Origin: Verrucomicrobiaceae bacterium | GTDB lineage: Bacteria; Verrucomicrobiota; Verrucomicrobiia; Verrucomicrobiales; Verrucomicrobiaceae | NCBI GenBank assembly: GCA_027486585.1 | Contig: JAIXOU010000020.1 | Span: forward strand, 60,528 to 124,527 | Length of the DNA: 64,000 nt | Reading direction: 5' to 3' | Notes under the pieces: model-generated | Seen by the model: only the letters and a program-made list of their open reading frames with translations | Database searches by the model: none | What the model was told of the DNA's origin: nothing | Shown here: positions 1-9,080 of the stretch, in pieces | Position numbering within the stretch: the first letter of the stretch is position 1 | Layout: each line of letters begins with the position of its first letter | Translations under genes and position numbers: made by a program

Positions 1-1
1 A

Positions 2-1615
2 AAGCTCACCAACAAGCCTACACCCATTCTTGGCGCGCTGGGTCTGGATGCTCTGAACATCAATCCCGTCGAAGCCGCTGCGGCGTATCGCGAGCGGCTC
101 ATCGGCCCCATGCGCGGCCTGTTGCCTGAGGCCGCTTTGCGCAGCATGGAGGAGCAACTTTCAGGCTCCTGCACAGTAGAGATCGCGGCGTTTGATGAGT
201 TCTCAGGACTCATCGGGAATCCAGAATCGGCGAAAGATTACGACCATGTCATCTTCGACACCGCGCCAACGGGTCACACGCTACGCTTGATGAGTTTGGC
301 GAAGGCCTGGGATCAGTTTCTGGACAAGAACACCAGCGGCACGTCCTGTCTCGGACCGCTGGCGGGTTTGGAAAAGCAGCGCGTGATTTATGAAGCCACG
401 GTCAAGACGCTCGCCGATGCAAAAGCCACGACGCTCGTGCTTGTGAGCCGCCCACAAGGTGCTGCGCTGCGTGAAGCGGAACGCACTTCCAAGGAACTGC
501 GTGCCATCGGCGTGGGCAATCAATGCCTCGTGGTGAACGGCACCTTTGAAACCCAGTGCCCGGAAGACGTGACCGCACAGGCCATGCAGCAGCGTGGTTT
601 GGCCGCTTTGAAGGCATCCGCAGAATTCATCAGCTCCATGCCGAGCTTCATCGTGCCTCTGCGGCCCATCAACATACTCGGCATCAGCGGTCTGCGAGTG
701 CTGCTCAGCGGCGATGCGCAGGGAAAATGCGTGAAGGCAGATGAAAGCGGCTGGACACCTCCTGAGATGGAAAGTCTCGAAGACCTCGTCAGCACCATCG
801 AGCAGCAGGGCCATGGTGTGATCATGACCATGGGCAAGGGCGGCGTGGGTAAGACCACCGTTGCTGCTGCCATCGCGGTAATGCTCGCACGTCGCGGACA
901 TTCGGTGCATCTCAGCACCACGGATCCCGCAGCGCATGTGGCTCAGACTTTGCATGGCAAGGTGGATGGCCTTACGCTCAGCAAGATCGATCCCGCAGCG
1001 GAAACCGCCGCCTATCAAGGCGAGGTCATGCAGGCCCAAGGTGCGGCCATGGATGATGCAGGCCGCGCCTTGCTCGAAGAAGACCTGCGCTCGCCCTGCA
1101 CGGAAGAAATCGCCGTGTTCCGTGCCTTTGCGCGTGAAGTGGGCCGAGGCACAGGTCGCTTCGTCGTTCTCGACACCGCCCCCACGGGACACACGCTTCT
1201 TTTACTCGATGCCAGCGAGGCCTATCAGCGAGAACTCGAACGCCAAGCCCGCAGCACGCAGCCTGAGGAAGTGCTCAAACTCCTCGAACGCCTTCGCGAT
1301 CCTGAGTACACCCGCATCCTCCTCGTTACCCTGCCTGAGGCCACGCCCGTGCATGAAGCCGCCGCGTTGCAGGACGACCTGCGCCGTGCGCGCATTGAGC
1401 CCTTTGCTTGGGTCATCAATCAAAGCCTGCTCAACAGCGGCTCCTGCGACCCTTTGCTGAAATGCCGTGAAGCCTCTGAGCACCGCTACCTGAGTGAGGT
1501 TGTGGAGAAACAGGCCAAGCGGACCGCCTGGCTGCCGTGGCAAGCCGAAGAACCCATCGGCCCCGATGCGCTCGCACGGCTTGCTTCTTCGAATCTCCAT
1601 TCCTTAAAATCGTGA
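2..1615 (+). CDS. arsA: ArsA arsenical pump-driving ATPase (5' end outside window)
   Basis: This is an ArsA/GET3-type ATPase that would energise arsenite export with an ArsB-type membrane pump. The frame is open from base 2, so the gene starts upstream and the first P-loop is missing here; 537 residues are visible. The first half carries the DTAPTGHTLRL signature near 258. The second half has a full P-loop (GKGGVGKTT, about 835-860) and a second DTAPTGHT near 1171, giving the usual tandem ATPase layout. Cysteines in the contexts GSCTVEIAAFDEF, GTSCLGPLAGLEKQR and SPCTEEIAVF match the three As(III)/Sb(III) ligand positions known from E. coli ArsA, so the metalloid site looks intact. Fifteen bases separate it from the VIT gene. 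No arsB, arsD or arsR is visible; they may lie upstream. Confidence 0.93.
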   Translation, partial: KLTNKPTPILGALGLDALNINPVEAAAAYRERLIGPMRGLLPEAALRSMEEQLSGSCTVEIAAFDEFSGLIGNPESAKDYDHVIFDTAPTGHTLRLMSLAKAWDQFLDKNTSGTSCLGPLAGLEKQRVIYEATVKTLADAKATTLVLVSRPQGAALREAERTSKELRAIGVGNQCLVVNGTFETQCPEDVTAQAMQQRGLAALKASAEFISSMPSFIVPLRPINILGISGLRVLLSGDAQGKCVKADESGWTPPEMESLEDLVSTIEQQGHGVIMTMGKGGVGKTTVAAAIAVMLARRGHSVHLSTTDPAAHVAQTLHGKVDGLTLSKIDPAAETAAYQGEVMQAQGAAMDDAGRALLEEDLRSPCTEEIAVFRAFAREVGRGTGRFVVLDTAPTGHTLLLLDASEAYQRELERQARSTQPEEVLKLLERLRDPEYTRILLVTLPEATPVHEAAALQDDLRRARIEPFAWVINQSLLNSGSCDPLLKCREASEHRYLSEVVEKQAKRTAWLPWQAEEPIGPDALARLASSNLHSLKS

Positions 1616-1630
1616 CCATCAGCACCTACC

Positions 1631-2320
1631 ATGAGACACTTTGAAAGACATAGGACACACCGAGTCGGCTGGCTTCGTGCTGCTGTGCTCGGTGCCAATG
1701 ACGGCATCGTTTCCACCGCCAGCTTGATTGTTGGTGTAGCCGCCGCAGACGCTACACGCAGCAGCGTGCTGGTAGCCGGACTGGCTGGTCTTGTCGCTGG
1801 AGCTATGTCCATGGCTGCTGGCGAATATGTCTCTGTCAGTTCGCAAGCCGACACTGAGGGCGCTGATTTGGAGCGTGAGCGACAAGAGTTGGCCAACGAC
1901 GGTGACAACGAACTCGCCGAACTCGCCGCCATCTACGTCACTCGTGGACTCGAGCCTGACCTCGCTAAACAGGTGGCCACTCAACTAACGGCCAAAGACG
2001 CACTCGGTGCCCATGCTCGAGATGAACTGGGCATCTCCGACACCTTGAGCGCACGGCCCGTGCAGGCAGCCTTCGCGTCAGCGGGCAGCTTTACAGTCGG
2101 TGCGGTATTGCCACTGCTGCTGGTCTTCTTCGTGCCGCATGCAGCGCTGACTTGGGTGGTTTCCGGCAGTTCGTTGCTATTTCTTGCTCTGCTAGGTGCG
2201 GTGGCCGCTCACGCAGGAGGTTCGTCCATTGGTAAGTCCGTCGTCCGTGTCACTTTTTGGGGTGCGCTGGCCATGGCCCTCACTGCTGCCGTGGGAGCTT
2301 TGTTTGGAACGACCCTTTGA
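1631..2320 (+). CDS. VIT/CCC1-family Fe2+/Mn2+ transporter
   Basis: This 229-residue integral membrane protein belongs to the VIT1/CCC1 family, which moves Fe(II) or Mn(II) out of the cytosol. The N-terminal VLGANDGIVSTASLIVG segment is the family hallmark, followed by a second helix (GLVAGAMSMAAGEYVSV), a soluble acidic/amphipathic region (about residues 75-140) and three C-terminal hydrophobic segments. The soluble region is short, with no ferritin-like domain fused. It starts 15 bases after arsA and is probably co-transcribed with it. Metal specificity cannot be read from the sequence. Confidence 0.9.
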   Translation: MRHFERHRTHRVGWLRAAVLGANDGIVSTASLIVGVAAADATRSSVLVAGLAGLVAGAMSMAAGEYVSVSSQADTEGADLERERQELANDGDNELAELAAIYVTRGLEPDLAKQVATQLTAKDALGAHARDELGISDTLSARPVQAAFASAGSFTVGAVLPLLLVFFVPHAALTWVVSGSSLLFLALLGAVAAHAGGSSIGKSVVRVTFWGALAMALTAAVGALFGTTL

Positions 2321-2350
2321 CCCAATCCATCAACCTTACGAAGCCTGCGA

Positions 2351-2368
2351 TTGGGGTTTACACCCCAT
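2351..2368 (+). promoter_or_regulatory. 18-bp stress element copy 1
   Basis: TTGGGGT-TTAC-ACCCCAT. A near-perfect inverted repeat with the ACCCCAT half nearest the truncated katG gene, 73 bases upstream of its ATG. Same motif as the copies listed through 46987. Confidence 0.6.
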
Positions 2369-2441
2369 AGCGATTGAACCCCTGTCTCATTGAAAGAGCT
2401 TCAGAGTTTCCGACATCGCGAAAACAACCTGCCCCTGGACC

Positions 2442-3698
2442 ATGAAAATGACACGCTTGCCGATCTTCCTTATCCCCTGGAGACTTTTCTGGACTCTCGG
2501 TGCAGAGAAGGCTCACGCCCAATCCGCGCCTGATAAGGGCACCGTGCCCGATGCTCACGATCCGCTGAAGAGTCACCCGCCGATGATGTTCACGACGGAT
2601 ATGTCGCTGAAAATGGACCCCGTTTATGCGAAGATCTCGAAGAACTTCCACGAGAACCCGGAACTGTTTCAGAAAGCGTTCTCCAAGACGTGGTATAAGC
2701 TCACGCACCGCGACCTCGGTCCTGTTACGAGATGCCTGGGACCGTTGGTTGCAGAGCCACAGCTGTGGCAGGACCCCGTGCCCGCCGTTGATCATCCGCT
2801 GATCGGGGACAAGGACATCGCCACCCTCAAGACAAAGTTGCTGGCCTCGAAACTGTCGATCTCCCAACTCATATCAACCGCTTGGGCGTCGGCCTCCACT
2901 TTTCGCGGCAGCGACAATCGTGGCGGAGCCAATGGAGCCCGCATCCGCCTCGCACCGCAGAAAGACTGGGAGGTCAACCAACCGGCAGAACTCGCGAAGG
3001 TTCTGCCGATCTTTGAGGACATCCAGAAGGAGTTCAATGCCGCACAGAGCGGCGGTAAGAAGGTCTCGCTCGCTGATTTGATCGTGCTGGGCGGGTGCGC
3101 TGCTGTCGAAGTCGCTGCAAAAAACAGAGGACATGAAGTGATCGTCCCATTCTCACCGCAACGGACTGATGCATCCCAAGAGATGACCGACGTGGCGGCT
3201 TTTGCCGTTCTTGAACCAAAGGCAGACGGCTTCCGCAACTCCCTCGGTCACGAACTCGACCGACCTGCCCCAGAGACGCTAATTGACCGCACCCAACTGC
3301 TCACGCTCACAGCACCCGAGATGAGCGTGCTCATCGGCGGCATGAGGGCGCTGAATACCAACGTCGGGGTTCCAGAGCTCGGAGTCTTTACCAAGCAGCA
3401 AGAGTCCTTGAGCAACGACTTTTTTGTGAACCTCTTGGACACGGGCACAGCGTGGGAAAAGTCGCCCAAGTGCGAATATCTTTTCGAAGGCCGCGACCTC
3501 AAGACCGGGGAGATCAAGTGGACTGCGACATCGGTCGATCTTGTGTTTGGTTCGAACTCACAGCTCCGAGCCATCGCAGAAGCCTACGCCAGTGCCGACG
3601 CCCAACAGAAGTTCGTCACCGACTTTGTCGCCGCCTGGAACAAGGTGATGAACCTTGACCGCTTTGATCTTTCCCGAGCCGATGTCGCCAAAAAATAA
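2442..3698 (+). CDS. Exported KatG C-terminal-half protein (N-truncated catalase-peroxidase)
   Basis: The 418-residue product matches the second half of catalase-peroxidase KatG, from the GTVPDAHDP linker to the C terminus ([45 protein letters not shown]-type segment, [31 protein letters not shown]). The whole N-terminal heme domain is absent (distal Arg-Trp-His, proximal His, Met-Tyr-Trp adduct), so normal catalase or peroxidase activity is not expected. The first ~27 residues look like a signal peptide ([20 protein letters not shown] then AHA-Q), so the likely history is an in-frame deletion inside a periplasmic KatP-like gene. The frame is uninterrupted over 1.25 kb and a stress element lies upstream, so it may still be expressed. 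It could equally be a young pseudogene. Confidence 0.8.
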   Translation: MKMTRLPIFLIPWRLFWTLGAEKAHAQSAPDKGTVPDAHDPLKSHPPMMFTTDMSLKMDPVYAKISKNFHENPELFQKAFSKTWYKLTHRDLGPVTRCLGPLVAEPQLWQDPVPAVDHPLIGDKDIATLKTKLLASKLSISQLISTAWASASTFRGSDNRGGANGARIRLAPQKDWEVNQPAELAKVLPIFEDIQKEFNAAQSGGKKVSLADLIVLGGCAAVEVAAKNRGHEVIVPFSPQRTDASQEMTDVAAFAVLEPKADGFRNSLGHELDRPAPETLIDRTQLLTLTAPEMSVLIGGMRALNTNVGVPELGVFTKQQESLSNDFFVNLLDTGTAWEKSPKCEYLFEGRDLKTGEIKWTATSVDLVFGSNSQLRAIAEAYASADAQQKFVTDFVAAWNKVMNLDRFDLSRADVAKK

Positions 3699-4785
3699 TC
3701 CACCTGCCCCTTTTACGATGCAGCGGCTGGGCATGGTCATGGAGCCGGAGTCCGACAACGCGCACGAGGTCGAAGGTGTGCTGAATCCTGCTGCTGTGCG
3801 CGGTCCAGATGGGCAGCTCTATTTGTTTCCCAGACTGGTCGCGGATGGGAACTATTCACGCATCGGCATTGCGCGTGTCATTTTTAACGAGGCTGGCGAT
3901 CCCACCGGAGTTGAGCGGCTCGGCATCGCACTGGAGCCTGAGACAGATTATGAACTGCTGCCGCATGGTGGTGGCGGATGCGAGGATCCGCGCATCACCT
4001 TCATGGAGACGTTCCAACGCTATGTCATGACTTACACGGCCCGCACCGCGCTTGGCCCGCGAATCGCCGTGGCGGTGTCGGCAGATTTGTTTCACTGGCA
4101 GCGAATGGGTCTGGTGAAGTTTGAGCCGTATCGCGGCATCGACTTCGATCATGTGGACAACAAGGACGCAAGCTTCTTTCCCGTCGCCATCCCGAATCAT
4201 GCCGGGAAGATGCAAATGGCGCTCTTGCACCGGCCGCTCTTTCCTGGAACAAGGCCTGAAGAAACCCTGGGCAGGGCGGATGACCTTGACCTAGATCTGG
4301 ATCATGAAAGCATCTGGATTTCGTATTGCCCGATGCCGGTGGGTAATTGTGCCCCTCAGCATCCGGGCCTCTTCAATTCACATCACCGGCTGGCCACGCC
4401 TACGTATCCGTGGGAGATGCTGAAAATCGGTGGTGGGACACCGCCCATGCTAACGCGCCATGGCTGGATGATCATTTACCACGGCGTGCATGAAGTCGAT
4501 GTGCCGGGAGGCCCCAAGCATCCGCTGTGCTACTCCGCCGGTGTCATGATTCTCTCCAAAGAGCAGCCTCACCGCATCCGCTATCGGTCGGCCGAGCCTG
4601 TGCTCACGCCGCTGCTGCATGATGAATGCCACGGCATTGTGCCCAATGTTGTCTTCCCCACCGGCATCGACCGACGTGATGACATCGGCCAGCCGGACCG
4701 CTTCGATATCTATTACGGCATGGCCGACAGCCGCATCGGCGTGGCACGCATCGACGTGCCCGAGCAATTGCCGGTGACTGAGTAG
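3682..4785 (+). CDS. GH130-family mannoside phosphorylase/hydrolase
   Basis: This 367-residue five-bladed beta-propeller enzyme of family GH130 acts on beta-mannosides, usually by phosphorolysis. The motifs [17 protein letters not shown] and [22 protein letters not shown] are characteristic. The propeller pattern of ATG-like N-terminal [19 protein letters not shown] is also typical. I chose ATG 3682, which overlaps the end of the katG fragment by 17 bases; a TTG at 3655 and an ATG at 3718 are alternatives. A second, distant GH130 lies at 16153. Substrate (mannobiose, mannosylglucose or an N-glycan-like linkage) cannot be decided from sequence alone. Confidence 0.85.
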   Translation: MSPKNNPPAPFTMQRLGMVMEPESDNAHEVEGVLNPAAVRGPDGQLYLFPRLVADGNYSRIGIARVIFNEAGDPTGVERLGIALEPETDYELLPHGGGGCEDPRITFMETFQRYVMTYTARTALGPRIAVAVSADLFHWQRMGLVKFEPYRGIDFDHVDNKDASFFPVAIPNHAGKMQMALLHRPLFPGTRPEETLGRADDLDLDLDHESIWISYCPMPVGNCAPQHPGLFNSHHRLATPTYPWEMLKIGGGTPPMLTRHGWMIIYHGVHEVDVPGGPKHPLCYSAGVMILSKEQPHRIRYRSAEPVLTPLLHDECHGIVPNVVFPTGIDRRDDIGQPDRFDIYYGMADSRIGVARIDVPEQLPVTE

Positions 4786-4799
4786 CCGAAGCCATCGAG

Positions 4800-4817
4800 A
4801 TGGGGTATATCCTTACC
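4800..4817 (-). promoter_or_regulatory. 18-bp stress element copy 2 (left flank of methylase cassette)
   Basis: On the plus strand it reads ATGGGGTATATCCTTACC, so the conserved ACCCCAT half points left. It differs at one base from the copy at 9011-9028; the two bracket the methylase/nuclease pair as direct repeats. A run of nine G follows at 4819-4827. Confidence 0.5.
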
Positions 4818-4971
4818 TGGGGGGGGGAGGGCCGAATTCTGCACTGGCTTTTATGGCTAGTTGAGGCTGGCAGAACTCTCTGCTAATGAAAAAATATCTT
4901 TCTCTGCCCTCAACGTTTCTGGCAATGTGAGAAAAGCCGTATAACTGTTCATCCGCATCCCCCGTAATCCC

Positions 4972-7900
4972 ATGACACTCGAAGAACTCCTCTCCAGCCT
5001 TGGCTATGAGGGTTCACCGTGCTTTCTGCGTCGGGGCGATGTCAGTTTCGATTCTGAACCGAGTTACGGACACATCTTTCGCCGGGGGCTGGATCGCAAG
5101 AATCCCAAGTCTCCTCGCTGGAAAGTGGAGGGTGTTTATGGCGTCCGTGACTCAAAATCCAAGGCGCAGCGCTTCCTACCCGTCGTCTATGTCTGCACAG
5201 CGGCGGACGCGGCGGCGGCACATGATCTCCACCGATTGGTTTGGAATCAGGATGTGGTGCCTTATGTGCTGGTGCATACACCCAAGGGCGTAACGGCCTA
5301 CTCAGGCTACCGGTTCTCAGCGAATGAGAAGACCGACGAGAAGCGTGGCGTTCTGTCGGCACTGCGGTCCTTCAATGATGCTCAGGATATTGTAGATTTG
5401 TTTCATGCTCGAGAAGTCGATTCTGGGCAAATCTGGCGTCGGCCACGGCTCAAGGTTGATTCCAGCCAGCGTGTTTATCACAAGCTGCTTGCAAGCCTCC
5501 GAGAACTCGATAAAAAGCTGCGTGATGATGGCCTCACCAAAGAAGTCTCTCATGCCCTGATCGGCAAATATGTCTATCTGCGTTACCTTCGCGACCGGAA
5601 CATCCTTTCCGATGAACGCATGGAGCACTGGGATCTGAAGGCGTCAGACATTTTCGGTTCCAAGGCAAAAAAAGGCAGTCTCGAAAAGCTGACGGATGCT
5701 CTCGATGATTGGCTCAATGGTGAAATTTTCCCGCTTCCATGGCGCGGCGAAACATCTCCTTCAGCGGCACAGATTCAGGAGGTGGCAGGTGCATTTCGTG
5801 GTGACGAATTGCTCCCAGGTGCCACGCAACTACAGCTCGATTTCCAGCCTTACGATTTCTCGTTCATTCCCATTGAGACCCTTTCATTGGTCTATGAGCA
5901 GTTCCTACATATCGAGGAGAAAAAGCCCGCCAAAATTGACGACGAGGAAGCTGTGACCAGACCGACCAAGGGCCGCACCGAAGGAGCGTATTACACTCCG
6001 CTGCCGCTGGTAAATCTCATGCTCGCTGAGTTAGAGCAACGCCGCCCCTTGCAGAAAGGGATGAAGGTCTGGGATCCCAGCTGCGGATCGGGGGCTTTTT
6101 TGGTGCAGGCTTACCGGCTGTTAATTGAAAAAACTTTTCCAAGTCAGCGCCCCAAGCCTTCAGAACTCAAGCACCTCCTAGAGTCTTCCATCTTCGGCTG
6201 CGACGTGGACCCCGATGCCTGTCAGGTCACCCAGCTCAGCCTGCTGCTGACGCTGCTCGATTATGTGGACCCACCGGATCTTCTCCGCTATCCGACCTTT
6301 CAGTTGCCCACATTAGGACAGAGCACCAACGCCCAAAAAATTGCGCAGGGCCATACGCCCAACATCATCCAGGGGAACTTCTTTGGCATTGAGCCAGCTC
6401 TGCTTGAGGCCGTTGCCCGCAAGAAAGTGAATGGGTTTGATTGGCAAAAAAACGGCTTTGATTGGGTGGTGGGAAACCCGCCGTGGAAAACCATCCGCCC
6501 CAAGAAGCTCGGAGACAATGATACGCCAGTCTGGGACTGGATGGAGAAGAATGCTAAGACCAAGCCCGTCGGTCTCAATCAAGCGGCACAAGCCTTTGCT
6601 TGGGAAGCTCCGCGCTACCTGAAGACAGACGGAGAGTGCGCCTTGCTGGTTCCGGCCATGGGTCTGTTTGAGGAGCCTTCGGAGGATTTCCGAAAGGCCT
6701 TCTTTCAGGTCTATCAGGTACACAATGTCGCCAATTTTGCTAACCTCGCCGAGGTGCTCTTCGATGGACGTGCCCGGGTGCCTGCTGCCGCTATCTCCTA
6801 TCGACTGCGGCCCGACGGTGAAGAGCCGGATCCGGACGAATCCATCACGGTCTTTTCACCTTTTGTCGTCAATCAAGAACCCACCTGCCCAACCCAAGAA
6901 GGCGAGCGCACCAAGATCTGGAGCTTAGTCATCAATGGCAGTGAAATCCGCAGCGTGGAGCAACGCGAAGTCGCCACGGGCAGCGGCCTGCCTTGGAAAC
7001 TTGCCATGTGGGGTTCTCCATGGGACGAGCGCTTGCTGAGGAGATTGGAGAGGAAGTGGCCAACTTGTGCAACTCTAGAAACGGATGGCTCAGTCCTAGC
7101 CGTTCAAGGTTCTGAACTGCGCCTTAAACTTCCAAATGTAACTGAAGCTAAGGAGGCAGAAGATCTGGATGAAATCGAAGGCGATAACGAGGATGGTTCT
7201 GAAGAGAATAAGGATAAGCCGAAGTATGAAGAGTGCCCTACTTTGTTAGACAAGAAGATTCTCGACATCTCGAAGCTAAAAAAGCTTCGGAATGTATTCA
7301 ACTTTCCAAAGGATTCATTGCCGCCAAACAAGAAAGGCTATTTGAGACTTCGTGGAGGGAAGGCTGGGCTCGACGTTTGCCAGCCTCCTCACATCATCGT
7401 CAGTGCAGCCCGAAATTTCGCAGTCTATTCGGACGAGTTCATCATCGTCCCTCCTCGGCAGATCGGCATCATCAGTGGCAGCAAGGACAAGGACTTCCTG
7501 AAAGCACTGTCGCTCTTTCTGAGTTCCGACTTTGCTTTCTACCACCAATTCTTCCGTTCAACCGAGCTCGGGATCAAAAGGGATCGCGCGACACTGGAGT
7601 CGCTGCGCAAGATGCCCATTCCCCTGACTCGGTTGTCCCGTCCAGAGCTTCGCGAATGGGCAGAGCTGCACAGCAAGCTTGCCCAGTGTGAGCCACGTCG
7701 AATGGAAGGTGGAAAGAAGAAGGAGTCCGAACATCCCGACATGTTTGAAACGTCAAACACGGAGCTGGATACCCTGCTTCTCCGACTCAACCAGATGACG
7801 GCAGATGTACTCGGGCTGGACGCTCAGGAGCGTGCGCTGATTCATGATTTGGTGCAGGTGCGCTATGCCCTCAATGACGGCAAGCGGGGCGATGCTGCCA

Positions 7901-8304
7901 TGCGCAAGCCTGACTCGAAGGAACTGCTAGCTTACGCCAAATCACTCAAGTCTGAATTAGACGACTTTGTTGGCACAGATGTAGGGCGTCAGCACCGGGT
8001 TACCATCGTGACCGATGATGAGTCAGCGATGGTGGAGATCGACTTTACTCAGGATCTGCAAGCCGCCCACAAGCTTGAGCTGGTGAAAGCAGACAGTGAT
8101 GAAGCCGCCGCCTTGCTCAAAACACGGGCCAAGGTTCTGCGGGAGCGCGCCCAGTGGGTGTATTTTAACCGCAACCTGCGGGCTTATCGCGGACGGAAAA
8201 CCTATGTCTTCAAGCCTCTCCAGCGCTTTCATTGGACCGAAAGCTCCGCGCTAACAGATGCAAGTGAGATCATTGCTGATACCATGGAGGGTAAGACTGA
8301 TTGA
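4972..8304 (+). CDS. Large N6-adenine DNA methyltransferase, Eco57I/type IIG-like
   Basis: This 1110-residue protein has a class I SAM-dependent N6-adenine methyltransferase core: motif I as DPSCGSGAFLVQAY (about residues 367-380), preceded by GAYYTPLPLV, and motif IV as NPPW (about residue 501). The ~330-residue N-terminal part and the C-terminal ~500 residues, probably target recognition, resemble the build of Eco57I-like restriction-methylation enzymes. A highly acidic linker (DLDEIEGDNEDGSEENKDK) sits near residue 730. No clear PD-(D/E)XK motif is visible in it; the nuclease is probably the next gene, three bases downstream. Together they look like a two-gene restriction-modification or phage-defence cassette. 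It could also be a PglX-type component of a larger defence system, but no other BREX or DISARM gene is present. Confidence 0.8.
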   Translation: MTLEELLSSLGYEGSPCFLRRGDVSFDSEPSYGHIFRRGLDRKNPKSPRWKVEGVYGVRDSKSKAQRFLPVVYVCTAADAAAAHDLHRLVWNQDVVPYVLVHTPKGVTAYSGYRFSANEKTDEKRGVLSALRSFNDAQDIVDLFHAREVDSGQIWRRPRLKVDSSQRVYHKLLASLRELDKKLRDDGLTKEVSHALIGKYVYLRYLRDRNILSDERMEHWDLKASDIFGSKAKKGSLEKLTDALDDWLNGEIFPLPWRGETSPSAAQIQEVAGAFRGDELLPGATQLQLDFQPYDFSFIPIETLSLVYEQFLHIEEKKPAKIDDEEAVTRPTKGRTEGAYYTPLPLVNLMLAELEQRRPLQKGMKVWDPSCGSGAFLVQAYRLLIEKTFPSQRPKPSELKHLLESSIFGCDVDPDACQVTQLSLLLTLLDYVDPPDLLRYPTFQLPTLGQSTNAQKIAQGHTPNIIQGNFFGIEPALLEAVARKKVNGFDWQKNGFDWVVGNPPWKTIRPKKLGDNDTPVWDWMEKNAKTKPVGLNQAAQAFAWEAPRYLKTDGECALLVPAMGLFEEPSEDFRKAFFQVYQVHNVANFANLAEVLFDGRARVPAAAISYRLRPDGEEPDPDESITVFSPFVVNQEPTCPTQEGERTKIWSLVINGSEIRSVEQREVATGSGLPWKLAMWGSPWDERLLRRLERKWPTCATLETDGSVLAVQGSELRLKLPNVTEAKEAEDLDEIEGDNEDGSEENKDKPKYEECPTLLDKKILDISKLKKLRNVFNFPKDSLPPNKKGYLRLRGGKAGLDVCQPPHIIVSAARNFAVYSDEFIIVPPRQIGIISGSKDKDFLKALSLFLSSDFAFYHQFFRSTELGIKRDRATLESLRKMPIPLTRLSRPELREWAELHSKLAQCEPRRMEGGKKKESEHPDMFETSNTELDTLLLRLNQMTADVLGLDAQERALIHDLVQVRYALNDGKRGDAAMRKPDSKELLAYAKSLKSELDDFVGTDVGRQHRVTIVTDDESAMVEIDFTQDLQAAHKLELVKADSDEAAALLKTRAKVLRERAQWVYFNRNLRAYRGRKTYVFKPLQRFHWTESSALTDASEIIADTMEGKTD

Positions 8305-8307
8305 TCC

Positions 8308-8982
8308 ATGTCTGTGCAACACTCCCTCAACAGTGACAACCGTGCAGACTATCAGGCCGCATTTCTGCGACATGTGCACCAACTGCTACAACTGGCCTAT
8401 GAGTCCCTGACTCCGTCCGAGTACCAGACAGCCGAGGAAGACGACATCACGGGTGATCTCTGCAAACATATGAGACACCTCACGGAAGAAGCTCCAAAGG
8501 CACGCTGGATGCGCCGCTACTCCATCCACGACCAAGACCCGGAAAACGATGTGAAGTCAGCCAAGACTGGCAAGCCAAGAAAAGGTAAGCGCCGCCCCAA
8601 GGTGGACATCCGTCTCGTCAGCACGCTCTCACCCAAAACCCAGCGATTCTGCATCGAAGCCAAGCGCCTTTATCGCAGTGACTCGGTCAATGAATATGTC
8701 AACGAGTCCGGTGTAGGCGCTTTCATCAGCGGCGAGTATGCCTGCAACGATGTATACGGCGGTATGCTGGGCTATATCCAGACCGATTCGCTCGAAAGCT
8801 GGCTACCCAAACTCAAAGCCAAAATCCGGCACGATCAGAGCACCGCTGCGCATTACACCAAAATGTGGGCGTCCCAATTATTCTCCGGCGGCCCTGCGTC
8901 CTGCCATCAAAGTCGGCATCGGCGCGAAAATGGAACGGACATCGTCCTGTTTCATGTGATGTTTATTTTCACGGATCGCTAA
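8308..8982 (+). CDS. Putative PD-(D/E)XK nuclease partner of the methyltransferase
   Basis: I do not recognise this 224-residue protein as a named family. A segment KVDIRLV (about residue 98) followed by RFCIEAKRL (about residue 116) gives the beta-strand D ... E-x-K arrangement of PD-(D/E)XK nucleases. It starts three bases after the methyltransferase stop, so the two are almost certainly co-transcribed. The C terminus (SRHRRENG...IVLFHVMFIF) stays in frame and reads as a natural domain end. The simplest reading is the cleavage subunit of a restriction-like system; a non-cleaving accessory role remains possible. Confidence 0.6.
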   Translation: MSVQHSLNSDNRADYQAAFLRHVHQLLQLAYESLTPSEYQTAEEDDITGDLCKHMRHLTEEAPKARWMRRYSIHDQDPENDVKSAKTGKPRKGKRRPKVDIRLVSTLSPKTQRFCIEAKRLYRSDSVNEYVNESGVGAFISGEYACNDVYGGMLGYIQTDSLESWLPKLKAKIRHDQSTAAHYTKMWASQLFSGGPASCHQSRHRRENGTDIVLFHVMFIFTDR

Positions 8983-9010
8983 AAAGTGAATCGAGTGATT
9001 TAGTGCACGC

Positions 9011-9028
9011 ATGGGGTATATCCCTACC
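9011..9028 (-). promoter_or_regulatory. 18-bp stress element copy 3 (right flank of methylase cassette)
   Basis: Plus-strand ATGGGGTATATCCCTACC, almost identical to 4800-4817 and in the same orientation, 52 bases before the asnB start. The conserved half faces away from asnB, unlike most other copies. Confidence 0.5.
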
Positions 9029-9080
9029 TTGCCAGATAAGCATTGCCTTTCATGCCATGGCTGAGCGATAGCAGGCACCT

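Noticed and set aside
281..1192. 303-codon minus-strand frame opposite arsA
   Set aside because: Shadow of the arsA coding sequence; no conserved motif.
8840..8982. Frameshift near the end of the putative nuclease gene
   Set aside because: The frame used ends in a pattern (SRHRRENG...LFHVMFIF) that reads as a natural domain end; the alternative frames give no better continuation.
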